From the NCBI GenBank assembly GCA_964462515.1, contig CAYWXK010000017.1, positions 18,086 through 82,085 on the forward strand: a stretch of 64,000 nucleotides of DNA. Reading direction: 5' to 3'. The translations under genes and the position numbers were made by a program. The notes beneath the pieces were generated by a model. The model was not told the origin of the DNA. It worked only from the letters and a program-made list of their open reading frames with translations, and searched no databases. Below are positions 17,435 through 25,819 of the stretch, piece by piece. The DNA comes from CAYWXK01 sp964462515. GTDB lineage: Bacteria > Planctomycetota > Phycisphaerae > Sedimentisphaerales > Anaerobacaceae. Each line of letters opens with the position of its first letter. Position 1 is the stretch's first letter.

Positions 17435-18397
17435 ATGAAGGGCAAAATAGTAATTGCTGGGGCAGCAATAGTGGTTCTGTTATCTATCGGTTTGGCACAG
17501 GCTGACACCTGCAAGATTGTCAACGGAAGTTTTGAAGAAAACGGCGCTATATTTGACATCACGGTAAAAGAGCCGAATGGCTGGGATGTTACTATGGCAC
17601 AAGATAAGTTCATCGGATACGTGCGCTCGGATTGGCCAACTGACGGCAGCTACAATTTGACTTTGTATTCGCGGTCGGGCAAAACCTTTACCGCCGGTGA
17701 GCTGGCAGTTGTCTCGCAGATGATGAACCTAAAAGACATCAACGAAATTATCTTTGACCTCAAGCTGGCTACGCAGTTACTTACTCCGTGGGAAGCGAGT
17801 ATATGCAGCGCAGTTTTACTGATTGATAATGACGTGGTCTGGGAATCGAAAAAGGTCGGGTCTGATATCAGAGGTCAGTATCTTGACCAAAGATATACGG
17901 TTGATGACAAATACAGAGATGATGTATTGCACAAGTTGTCAGTGGGTTTGCGGATGAATCTAAATGCAAGACTCTGGGATTATTATATCACCCGGTGGGA
18001 CTCCTTCGAGTGCACCGAGCTTTGTGGAGGAGGAGGATTACTGCCGACAGATTTTAACCGCGACTGTTTTGTCGATATAAACGATTTGGAGCTGATGGCG
18101 CAGGTCTGGCTGTCGGGCGATGTAGAGCCGGATGATAAACGCAACTTATTTGGAGGCGATGACCTGGTTGGCGGCTTTATCAACCTTTTTGACCTTGCAA
18201 TCCTTGCCGACAGTTGGGATGGCGACATAGGCCGCCTGGAAACCTTTTCAGAAAAATGGCTTCAGACGGTCCCTAACGATGACCCGGATAATTTGTTTAA
18301 GAATGATGATAAAGAGCCAAAAGGTCTTATCAATTTCTTTGACTTTGCAATCTTTGCCAATACCTGGCTGGAGAGTAGTTACATAGAAAGTCCATAA
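17435..18397 (+). CDS. secreted protein with dockerin-like C-terminus
   Basis: A 320-residue exported protein: signal peptide (IVIAGAAIVVLLSIGLAQA), a CBM-like domain about residues 25-195 starting KIVNGSFEENG, and a C-terminal set of dockerin-like units (DFNRDCFVDINDLELMAQVWL, then two looser FINLFDLAILADSW / LINFFDFAIFANTWL units). Such calcium-binding repeats are common in planctomycete exported proteins. ATG 17435 (GGAG 6 bases upstream) is preferred to ATG 17423. It sits between two duplicated pseudopilin genes, so it may be a cargo or structural partner of the machine (inference). Confidence 0.8.
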   Translation: MKGKIVIAGAAIVVLLSIGLAQADTCKIVNGSFEENGAIFDITVKEPNGWDVTMAQDKFIGYVRSDWPTDGSYNLTLYSRSGKTFTAGELAVVSQMMNLKDINEIIFDLKLATQLLTPWEASICSAVLLIDNDVVWESKKVGSDIRGQYLDQRYTVDDKYRDDVLHKLSVGLRMNLNARLWDYYITRWDSFECTELCGGGGLLPTDFNRDCFVDINDLELMAQVWLSGDVEPDDKRNLFGGDDLVGGFINLFDLAILADSWDGDIGRLETFSEKWLQTVPNDDPDNLFKNDDKEPKGLINFFDFAIFANTWLESSYIESP

Positions 18398-18432
18398 AAT
18401 GCCCACGGTAAAATTGTTAAAGGAATATAACC

Positions 18433-19323
18433 GTGAAACGTAAGAAAACAGGATTTACGAGTGTAGAGCTATTAACAGTCCTTGCGATAATAGCGTTTCT
18501 GGTCGGTATGCTTCTGCCGGCTCTAAATGTTGTGCGTAATACCGCCAAAGAGGCCAAGCAAAAAGCACAGTTTACCACCATCGATTTGGCCCTGGTAGCC
18601 TTCAAAAACGATTTTGGAGACTACCCGCCTTCAGATAGTCTAAATGACATTGATTACACCGGAGCGCAAATGCTTTGTGAGGCCCTTTTAGGCTGGGATT
18701 TGTTGGGATTCCATCCCAAATCGGCCTGGAGGGCGGATGGATGCGACGGCGGTCCTCCGCCTCCTGGTAACCGGGTGTATCTCTCCACCGATGATGCCAA
18801 CCTAAAGCAGCGAAAAGGGCCATATCTGGAGCTTGCGAACGCGAATGCTTTCCGGCTGGGTGAGCCGGAGGGATTATTTGCTAACCCCTCACCGCTTAAC
18901 CCTGATACATTTGTGATTTGTGACGTATTCGGCACAAAATCAGTGGCCGTTGGTGGAAATTTAGTTAAGGTGGGAACTCCAGTCCTTTATTACAGGGCAA
19001 ATACTTTAAGTAAAACTATAATTCCTCCTGCTCTACCGAACCTGCGAATTTATAACGTTGAGGATAATCATGCCCTTATCGCCTTAGGCACGGTTAAGAA
19101 TAATAGACCGCACCCGCTTAACGGCCCGGCGGACACCCGTCCATCACCCTGGGATAGAGAGCCTCAGTATGAGAACTTCTACAGGTATATCAGAGATACA
19201 AAATTTCTGGCGCCGCCGGCAATGAAACAATGGCCATACAGGCCCGAGTCTTACATATTGATTTCTGCGGGAGTGGATGGCTTCTATGGCACACCTGACG
19301 ACATCCGCAACTTCGGTAATTGA
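18433..19323 (+). CDS. long pseudopilin-type protein (GspG-like), copy 2
   Basis: Prepilin signal KKTGFTSVELL and a hydrophobic helix, then a body matching the gene at 16384 block by block (KQKAQFTTID, GWDLLGFHPKS, GPYLELANANAF, TPVLYYRANT, YILISAGVDGFYGTPDDIRNF). It starts with GTG, 8 bases after AAAGGA. 296 residues. The duplicates flank the dockerin-like gene, so duplication or insertion between them is likely. It ends before a repeat-filled gap. Confidence 0.87.
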   Translation: MKRKKTGFTSVELLTVLAIIAFLVGMLLPALNVVRNTAKEAKQKAQFTTIDLALVAFKNDFGDYPPSDSLNDIDYTGAQMLCEALLGWDLLGFHPKSAWRADGCDGGPPPPGNRVYLSTDDANLKQRKGPYLELANANAFRLGEPEGLFANPSPLNPDTFVICDVFGTKSVAVGGNLVKVGTPVLYYRANTLSKTIIPPALPNLRIYNVEDNHALIALGTVKNNRPHPLNGPADTRPSPWDREPQYENFYRYIRDTKFLAPPAMKQWPYRPESYILISAGVDGFYGTPDDIRNFGN

Positions 19324-19515
19324 GCCACAGAGAAAGAAATAGCCACGAAGGCACAAAGGCACAAAATTAAAAAAAAAAAATAACCACGAATTAACACGAA
19401 AAAGAATCAGTGAAATCCGTGAAATCTGTGGTTAGAAAAAGAAGCTGAAAGACATAACTGAGCTTTAGTGTCCTGGCGTCTTTGTGGCAAGGATAAGTAT
19501 CAGTGAAACCGGTGG
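19324..19515. repeat. family C repeat (GCCACGAAGGCACAAAG type)
   Basis: GCCACGAAGGCACAAAGGCACAAA near 19343 and AGTGTCCTGGCGTCTTTGTGGC near 19470 form an imperfect inverted pair, with ACCACGAATTAACACG and GTGAAATCCGTGAAATCTGTGGTTA between them. The right end runs up to the ATG of the next pseudopilin gene. Confidence 0.75.
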
Positions 19516-19521
19516 CTAAAA

Positions 19522-20268
19522 ATGAAAATTGGTTTTACACTTGTAGAAATACTGGTTGTTGTAGCTGTAATTGTGATTTTAGCCACAATGATAGTAGGTA
19601 TCACCAGCCGCGTTAATAACCAGGCTAAAGAGCAGCTCACCGAAAATACCTTTGCAATCCTCGATGCAGCATTACAGGAATTTTGTGACTACGGATGGAG
19701 CTACAAAAGTCCAGTTTACTCAGAGTTTAAGTTTCCATTAGATGTTACCGAACCTGTTGTGCCGCCCGTGACGGATAACATTCTTGAACTAATACTGGGA
19801 ACAGAATATTCGGCAAAGGTCTCAATTGAACCTCTTGACCCGGCAATGCCCATAGACCTTAGGCCCGAATATGCTTCAAGCGAATTATTGTATTTTTTCT
19901 TAAGCAAAGTTCCTGAATGCAGGGCGACCCTCGATAAAATTGACGAATCCCTGATAACTAATAAGGGTTTTAACGGCAACGAGAGGAAACTCGTAATCGA
20001 TGACGGCGTGAAGCGTATAGAGTACCGATTACCTCGGTTTGTTGACCCGTGGCGCCAGAGCGGCGCGACAGCCAAGATAGGTCAAACTCTGCTATACGAC
20101 TATTCCTACGCATATCAACCTCCTGCCGGTCCTGTTACGGTCATTAAAAGAAGTTTTCCTATAATTACGTCGGCTGGGCCGGACGGAATATTTAATTCGC
20201 CAGGACCGGACGGCAAGTTTGGTACCGCTGACGATGTAATTAGCAGTGATGACATAAGCAGTAGATGA
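19522..20268 (+). CDS. pseudopilin-type protein
   Basis: A 248-residue protein with prepilin signal MKIGFTLVEILVVVAVIVI, a very short leader, then a soluble body. The end, TSAGPDGIFNSPGPDGKFGTADDV, carries the same acidic loop as the other pseudopilins here, doubled. The ATG is 6 bases from a family C repeat, and the only ribosome-site candidate (CGGTGG) lies at the repeat edge. Which Gsp position it fills (G-type or minor) is not clear. Confidence 0.82.
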   Translation: MKIGFTLVEILVVVAVIVILATMIVGITSRVNNQAKEQLTENTFAILDAALQEFCDYGWSYKSPVYSEFKFPLDVTEPVVPPVTDNILELILGTEYSAKVSIEPLDPAMPIDLRPEYASSELLYFFLSKVPECRATLDKIDESLITNKGFNGNERKLVIDDGVKRIEYRLPRFVDPWRQSGATAKIGQTLLYDYSYAYQPPAGPVTVIKRSFPIITSAGPDGIFNSPGPDGKFGTADDVISSDDISSR

Positions 20269-20274
20269 AGTTTA

Positions 20275-20357
20275 GGCCACTAAGGCACAAAGTCACAAAG
20301 AAATTAAAAGTAAAAAAAGAATGTATTTTGCCTTTGTGTCTTGGTGTCTTCGTGGCA
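20275..20357. repeat. family C repeat, complete inverted pair
   Basis: GCCACTAAGGCACAAAGTCACAAAG on the left pairs with CTTTGTGTCTTGGTGTCTTCGTGGC on the right around an A/T-rich loop. It fills almost the whole gap between two pseudopilin genes. Confidence 0.85.
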
Positions 20358-20365
20358 AAAAAAAG

Positions 20366-21199
20366 ATGAGAACAAAAAGCAAACAATCTGGTTTAACGCT
20401 GACCGAGATGACGGTTGTGGTAGCATCCATAGTGCTGCTTGCCGCTATTGCTTTGCCTGCTGTCCGTGCGTTTTTTAACTCGTTTGAGACAGAGTCCGGC
20501 GCAAAGACTATGATAAGCGCCGCCCTATCTTCAGCCCGTGCAGTAGCTCTTAAAGAACGCCATTATGCAGGAATACGTTTTCAAAAAGCCTATAACCCTT
20601 ACAATCCTGACCCTCTCACAGCTCCTCAGTATATGATATTTATTATATACGACTCTGACCCCGAACCAGATGGAACGGGCCTTGCTAATGGCTTTAGGGC
20701 TGTGGAAGGTCTTCAGCCGATAAAACTGCCTGACTTGGTTGGTGTGACGGATTTGACAGTGGTTCAAAGAAGGCTTTTGGGCAATAATCAGATTTCCTTT
20801 GTTGAGAACCGTATTGATGTTGATACTGAAATAGACTCTTTAGAAGAATTAAGAGACGCGACAACCTTTTCGGTTATCTTCTCACCTTCAGGCAAATTAG
20901 TAACATACGAGGTAAGGATAAGAAACAAAAATGGAAGAGTAAATGACAGCAGCAACGACGACATATTTAACACCGCCTTCAACGTCGAGACGAGCAAAAT
21001 CGCAATGTTTCATCAGGATGATTATCTTGCAATGGGTTTGGGGCCAGAATACAGCCGACTGAGTTTTATTATCTATGACACTAAGAAACTCAAACAGGCA
21101 TACGAGAGAAAACAGGCATACTCGGGATATTTGAATACGCTGCTTTCTAAGGCGATTTACATCAATCCTTATACAGGCACGATAATTTCATCGGATTAA
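20366..21199 (+). CDS. GspH-like minor pseudopilin
   Basis: A 278-residue protein with prepilin signal KQSGLTLTEMTVVVASIVLLAAIALPAVR, followed by GAKTMISAALSSARAVALKERHYAGIRF, the typical GspH/FimT arrangement. The reading frame is open further upstream, but that part lies within the family C repeat; ATG 20366 gives the normal MRTKSKQSG leader. It is longer than usual GspH. It lies 6 bases before the next gene. Confidence 0.85.
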   Translation: MRTKSKQSGLTLTEMTVVVASIVLLAAIALPAVRAFFNSFETESGAKTMISAALSSARAVALKERHYAGIRFQKAYNPYNPDPLTAPQYMIFIIYDSDPEPDGTGLANGFRAVEGLQPIKLPDLVGVTDLTVVQRRLLGNNQISFVENRIDVDTEIDSLEELRDATTFSVIFSPSGKLVTYEVRIRNKNGRVNDSSNDDIFNTAFNVETSKIAMFHQDDYLAMGLGPEYSRLSFIIYDTKKLKQAYERKQAYSGYLNTLLSKAIYINPYTGTIISSD

Positions 21200-21205
21200 G
21201 AAGCT

Positions 21206-21988
21206 ATGAGAAGCAAATCTTATAATCTCGGTTTTTCTCTAACTGAGGTCCTGCTGGCGGTGGGGACGCTGGCAATCGGGATGCTTTTCATAGCCGGCAC
21301 ATTCCTGGCGGGTGTTCATTTGACGACAATCGCCACCGAGCGAACCATCGCAGCGGTAGCAGCAGACGAGGCATTCGCAAAAATAAAGCTCTATGCAATA
21401 GGCAATCCACTCGACCCAAATGATGGCATCGACCTTAATAGACTTAATCCGAGTAATCTTATGTATATAAATGATGTTCTGAGAGTTCCGATTGCTTTTA
21501 GCGAATTTGCATATCCATCGACGAGGACAAATCCCGAAGAGAAGCAGTATTATTGGTATGCTCTTTGCAGGCGAGCCGACCTTCTTGACCCAAATATGGT
21601 CCAGGTTACTGTCTTTGTCAGTAGAAGGACATCCGCCAACGCAAAGTATCATAAGCCGACCGACCCATTCAACGTCGCTGCGGCACTTAATTTTCCGGTG
21701 CCACTTGGAGTAAAGGTTTTGTGGCCCGGTAGCAACATCCTCGATATAAACGACCCCCGTGAGGAAGTATTTATCAATGATGGCTATACGATAGTAGAAA
21801 ACATAACAGGTTACAAATATCGGGTATTAGAGCGGGTTGAAGGTCGGCCCGGTATATTCAACAGAATTATTCTTGACAGGCCATGGTTGGGTGGGCCGGC
21901 TGGTATTGTCTGGGTTGTTCCGCCATCATTTGCTGGCGGCAGAGGCCCTTGTATTGTGGTGTATCAGACGGAAATGAGGTTTCAATAA
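21206..21988 (+). CDS. PilV/GspI-like minor pseudopilin
   Basis: Prepilin signal NLGFSLTEVLLAVGTLAIGMLFIAGTFLAG, then ATERTIAAVAADEAFAKIKL, the usual GspI/PilV pattern, in 260 residues. The body is rich in aromatic residues and Pro and I recognise no further domain. The tight spacing with the preceding GspH-like gene (6 bases) points to one transcript. Confidence 0.82.
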   Translation: MRSKSYNLGFSLTEVLLAVGTLAIGMLFIAGTFLAGVHLTTIATERTIAAVAADEAFAKIKLYAIGNPLDPNDGIDLNRLNPSNLMYINDVLRVPIAFSEFAYPSTRTNPEEKQYYWYALCRRADLLDPNMVQVTVFVSRRTSANAKYHKPTDPFNVAAALNFPVPLGVKVLWPGSNILDINDPREEVFINDGYTIVENITGYKYRVLERVEGRPGIFNRIILDRPWLGGPAGIVWVVPPSFAGGRGPCIVVYQTEMRFQ

Positions 21989-22044
21989 GCCACAGAAGAC
22001 GAAGAAGAAGTCAAATATCAAAAATTAAAAATCAAAAATGTGGA

Positions 22045-22076
22045 ATCCCGCACTTAAAATGTTTTAAGTGCGGGAT
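22045..22076. terminator. perfect 15-bp hairpin between pseudopilin genes
   Basis: ATCCCGCACTTAAAA (22045-22059) pairs perfectly with TTTTAAGTGCGGGAT (22062-22076) around a 2-base loop, within an A/T-rich repeat-like gap (21989-22131). No U-run follows at once, so it may be a repeat unit or RNA-processing site rather than a true terminator. Confidence 0.5.
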
Positions 22077-22131
22077 GACTTCCTCAATTTTGCATTTTAC
22101 ATTTTAATTTTTGATTTTTTATCTGTGAACT

Positions 22132-23214
22132 ATGAACTACGAACCACGAACTAATAAAGCGTTCACGCTAATCGAGCTTCTGGTCGCTATCGCGATTTTA
22201 ACAATGGTATTGGCGATGGCAGGGGTAATTTTCAGGGTCAGCGCTGGTTCGTATCAGACTGCGGCTGCCAACACCGAGATTATGCAAAAGCTGCGAGCCA
22301 TCACAGACCAGCTTAACGCGGACTTTAAGGGATTGCGAAAAGATGGAGAGATTTTCGTTGCCTGGGTGGCAACACCAGCCGACCCTCTACTCGACCGTGA
22401 TGACCCGGATGGATTCGTCAGGCTCGACAGGGTGACGTTTTTTGCCGATGGTGACTTCCAATCTTACGGAGCTAACCCCAAGGTGATTCGTGGCAATCTT
22501 GCGAGGATTTCTTATATGCTTGCAAAAAGAGGCAATAGCAAACCTGAGCAGCAGCCAAGAGAGAAGCGAATACTCGCAAGAACTCAGCATATATTGACAG
22601 CCGACTCTAATCTTGTCACGGTTGACCCAAATACGTTTAGCACCGACCAGCAGTGGTATGATTGGCATAACCTGCTCGAGTATGACAAGACAAATCTGGA
22701 TGGATGGAAGAATATACCCTGGCAACAAAAGCAAAATATGCTTTCTGTTATAACCGATGTTAGAGTCGTCAACCCGAGTGTGAGCAGGACAGTCTGGGGG
22801 GCCAATGTTAATCCGTCTAATCCAGGCTCAATTCATATCCTTTTCTGTGAGGGCGTGGGTGAATTTGAGATTCAAGGCTGGTATTACGACCAAAGCCGAG
22901 GGATATACCGGTGGGTGCCGGAGGTTGACATTAACGGCGATGGACTCCAGCTGAGCCAGGCAGATTCAGACTTCTTTCTTATCCTTACAAACCCTGACCC
23001 TGACAATATTCCAGGCGTGCTGTATCCTTATCCTCCTTATGGGAATGTAAATATATATAATATCAATTATTCACGGCTGCTGGTGAATGAGGACAATTTT
23101 TACAGGATTCCGGGTTTAGGGCGTGCGCTTAAATTCATTTTTACGTTATACGATTCCAAAGGCGTTCTAAAAAAAGGCAGGACCTTTACGCACATTGTTT
23201 ATCTGGATAATTAG
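22132..23214 (+). CDS. GspJ-like minor pseudopilin
   Basis: A 360-residue protein with prepilin signal NKAFTLIELLVAIAILTMVLAMAG and VSAGSYQTAAANTEIMQKLRAITDQLNADFKGL, the GspJ arrangement. Its leader (MNYEPRT) is encoded by CTATGAACTACGAACCACGAACTA, a low-complexity run of the kind that makes up the intergenic repeats here, so the leader may be repeat-derived. GspK follows, as in classic secretion operons. Confidence 0.85.
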   Translation: MNYEPRTNKAFTLIELLVAIAILTMVLAMAGVIFRVSAGSYQTAAANTEIMQKLRAITDQLNADFKGLRKDGEIFVAWVATPADPLLDRDDPDGFVRLDRVTFFADGDFQSYGANPKVIRGNLARISYMLAKRGNSKPEQQPREKRILARTQHILTADSNLVTVDPNTFSTDQQWYDWHNLLEYDKTNLDGWKNIPWQQKQNMLSVITDVRVVNPSVSRTVWGANVNPSNPGSIHILFCEGVGEFEIQGWYYDQSRGIYRWVPEVDINGDGLQLSQADSDFFLILTNPDPDNIPGVLYPYPPYGNVNIYNINYSRLLVNEDNFYRIPGLGRALKFIFTLYDSKGVLKKGRTFTHIVYLDN

Positions 23215-23225
23215 TTCATTGTTCA

Positions 23226-23260
23226 CCCCGTTAGAAAAGAAAGCCGTTTTTCTAACGGGG
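23226..23260. repeat. family A hairpin (CCCCGTTAGAAAA)
   Basis: CCCCGTTAGAAAA (23226-23238) pairs perfectly with TTTTCTAACGGGG (23248-23260). It sits between the GspJ-like and GspK-like genes, 15 bases before the GspK-like start. It could also slow or end transcription. Confidence 0.85.
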
Positions 23261-23274
23261 TTCGGAGTTCACTA

Positions 23275-25809
23275 ATGATAGTAGTGAAAATTGATAATGA
23301 AAAACCTTCGAGGGTTTGTTTGCAGTTTGCGGGCGACGAGAGACGAGCGACGAGCGACTATTTTTCTGCCGGCTCGGCTCTTATCCTTACCGTGGTCTTG
23401 ACCACACTGTTAGCCATCATTGGCGTGGTGTTTTTATTGGTTGCCCGGATAGACAAAACGGCTGCAACAGCCGCTTCAGAAAATAGAGAAATTAACTTTG
23501 CTATCGACTCAGTTCTCGCAAAAATATCTCAGCAGTTGGTATTAGATGTCCCCGGCGTCCAAGGCCAGGAATATCACGATTATCCGGGCCCGGAAGACAG
23601 ATGGCTGGCAAGCCTTGAACCATACAAATCGGGCAATAACTATTACTGGCAGCAGATAAGCGACGTTATCGGCAATCTGGGCGGCCAGAACAGAAACGTG
23701 CAGGCAGGAGTCATAGCTGATTATGATGTGGTTTCCGGTCTTGCTGATGCTGACGGTGATGGCGTGGGCGATTCAAAGTGGATTATCCTTCCCGGCATAA
23801 CCTCCACCAAAGGCAAACCCATTTATGCAGCTATGAGAAATATCGACAATGGCGGAATGGTGAATGTCAATACTGATTATAAATTCATCCCTAACGCCGA
23901 TGGCTCAAGCCAACTGCAGATAAACCTTATGGCCTTGGCTGGCAGGCCGCCTTTGCCCTCCTGGCCCGTTGGCACGCCTTATACTCCTGCCGAAGAAAAC
24001 CTGTTACTTTCTGAAAGGGACAGGTACGGCATCGGTGCAGGCCTTAATGACTACGAGAGCTTCGTAATATGGTCTTTTGGTGAACTTTATAAGCCATATA
24101 CTCCTTTTGATATTTCCGATGAGCTTGAGCTTCGCTATAGATTTCTCCTGAATCATACCGGCATTGACACACGATTAGAAGGATGGGGCGGTGAATTTCG
24201 AACCACCGTTCTTTCCACTCCTGTAACATCCGGGGGGCAAGAACTAGATAGGTGGTTTAAGAGGGCGCAATTCGACCCCAATATTCTTGACCCGATGCTT
24301 GACCAGCGTGACCCGAATTATTACGCTTATCGCCATATTGCTACCACCTGCAATATGGACAGGGTTATTAAGCCGGATGGGGCAAAAATGGTCAATGTCA
24401 ATACTGCCGACCCTAATTCAATATATGACGCCATTATGAAGGTCCTTCCAGTTGCGTTAGCCCAACAGGCTGCGCAAATAGCTGTTAATATAAAGGACTA
24501 TCGTGACTCTGATTCGGACGTTACAACCTATGGCGGATATTACGGCTTTGAGCGTCCCTGCATTTATATTTCCGAGCTGGATTACAATTTTGTTACTGCC
24601 GGTAAGCCGCCAACCCCCCACACATCTTATGCAATCGAACTTTACAAGCCTTATTTTGAGGATGGTGACCCGAATGGCTGGCTGCTTAGGGTTGATGGTA
24701 GAGACATCCCTATCATCTGGTCTGGCACAAGGCGCTTTCATGTGATGCGATTCGAAGACCCCAACGCTCGACTTCCTGTAATTTTTAGCGACCCGAATGA
24801 GCCGATTGGTCCAAATCCTTTTGGCTATGACCCGAGTATCTACGCCCGCAAACCTCAAGATGATGTTAATGGCATCGCTTTTAACGCTAACAGCATCATA
24901 GAGCTGCGTCGTCCTGTTTCGGGCGGTTATATCGCCGTTGATACCAGACAAGTGCCTGGGTGGCTGGTTTCAGGCCAGGGAGTTAAGAGTTTCCAGAGGG
25001 ACATTACCCGGCATAAGTGCATAAGGCGTCTGTGGGACTCAGCAACAAGGTCATCTACTCTCGGTTCCGCCAACACTTATCAACAAAATGACTCAATTTT
25101 TATTCAGGCTCATCCTGCGAATAAGCCTTTTACAAATATAGGCGAGATAGGAATGGTTTTTCGTGAAAATGTATATGGGAGGACTTGGCAGCCTGCGGAC
25201 GCCGAAAATGCTGTTCGACTTAATTTGGCTGACCCTGTTTTCCAGCAGATTTTTAATTATCTAACTGTTTTTGACCCTAATTCTTATCCCTGGAACGACC
25301 GGAACGAAACCAGAGTCAAAGGGCGAATAAACATCAATACCGCCCCGTGGTTCGTAATAGCCCAATTGCCGTGGGTTACCAACCTGAGCTTGCCTGTAGC
25401 CGACCCTAATAGATACAGTTTGGCTCAGGCGATAGTCGCATATCGCGATGGAGCAGCTAATGGCTTTCGAAGTATTGGTCAGCTAATGAATGTTACCGTC
25501 CCCCCGGGAGGAGACCCCAATTCCAGTATGTTCTATTATGCCCTGGATGCTAAAGACCAGCCGACTTTTCCTGACCTGACCGCCCCCGATGGCGCACGGG
25601 ACGATTTTGAGGAGGGAGATTTAATATTTTCTCGAATCAGCAATCTTGTTACTGTCCGCAGTGACATCTTTACTGCCTATATCCTCGTTCGCATTGGTCC
25701 CGATGGCCCACAAAAAAGAGTAATAGCCATACTCGATAGAAGCCGGGTTACTCCTCTCACAGGCAAAGTAAAAATCATCGCGCTGCAGCCGGTCCCGGAT
25801 CCAAGATAA
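23275..25809 (+). CDS. GspK-like minor pseudopilin
   Basis: An 844-residue protein. After an odd 35-residue leader it has the pseudopilin helix SALILTVVLTTLLAIIGVVFLLVARID, two or more GspK alpha-domains (MVNVNTADP, RININTAPWFVIAQLPWV, with helix-hairpin-helix-like character) and inserts. GspK caps the pseudopilus tip. It is more than twice the usual length. The leader includes family G repeat sequence (23331-23359) read in frame as GDERRATSD, placed just before the SAGS/ALIL cleavage region, so the leader is unusually long. GGAG lies 8 bases before ATG 23275. Confidence 0.85.
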   Translation: MIVVKIDNEKPSRVCLQFAGDERRATSDYFSAGSALILTVVLTTLLAIIGVVFLLVARIDKTAATAASENREINFAIDSVLAKISQQLVLDVPGVQGQEYHDYPGPEDRWLASLEPYKSGNNYYWQQISDVIGNLGGQNRNVQAGVIADYDVVSGLADADGDGVGDSKWIILPGITSTKGKPIYAAMRNIDNGGMVNVNTDYKFIPNADGSSQLQINLMALAGRPPLPSWPVGTPYTPAEENLLLSERDRYGIGAGLNDYESFVIWSFGELYKPYTPFDISDELELRYRFLLNHTGIDTRLEGWGGEFRTTVLSTPVTSGGQELDRWFKRAQFDPNILDPMLDQRDPNYYAYRHIATTCNMDRVIKPDGAKMVNVNTADPNSIYDAIMKVLPVALAQQAAQIAVNIKDYRDSDSDVTTYGGYYGFERPCIYISELDYNFVTAGKPPTPHTSYAIELYKPYFEDGDPNGWLLRVDGRDIPIIWSGTRRFHVMRFEDPNARLPVIFSDPNEPIGPNPFGYDPSIYARKPQDDVNGIAFNANSIIELRRPVSGGYIAVDTRQVPGWLVSGQGVKSFQRDITRHKCIRRLWDSATRSSTLGSANTYQQNDSIFIQAHPANKPFTNIGEIGMVFRENVYGRTWQPADAENAVRLNLADPVFQQIFNYLTVFDPNSYPWNDRNETRVKGRININTAPWFVIAQLPWVTNLSLPVADPNRYSLAQAIVAYRDGAANGFRSIGQLMNVTVPPGGDPNSSMFYYALDAKDQPTFPDLTAPDGARDDFEEGDLIFSRISNLVTVRSDIFTAYILVRIGPDGPQKRVIAILDRSRVTPLTGKVKIIALQPVPDPR
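23331..23359. repeat. family G repeat in the GspK-like leader
   Basis: GGGCGACGAGAGACGAGCGACGAGCGAC is the inverted form of the GTCGCTCGT unit in argJ (2797-2852). It is translated here, in the signal leader. Confidence 0.65.
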
Positions 25810-25819
25810 AATTGTCCGG

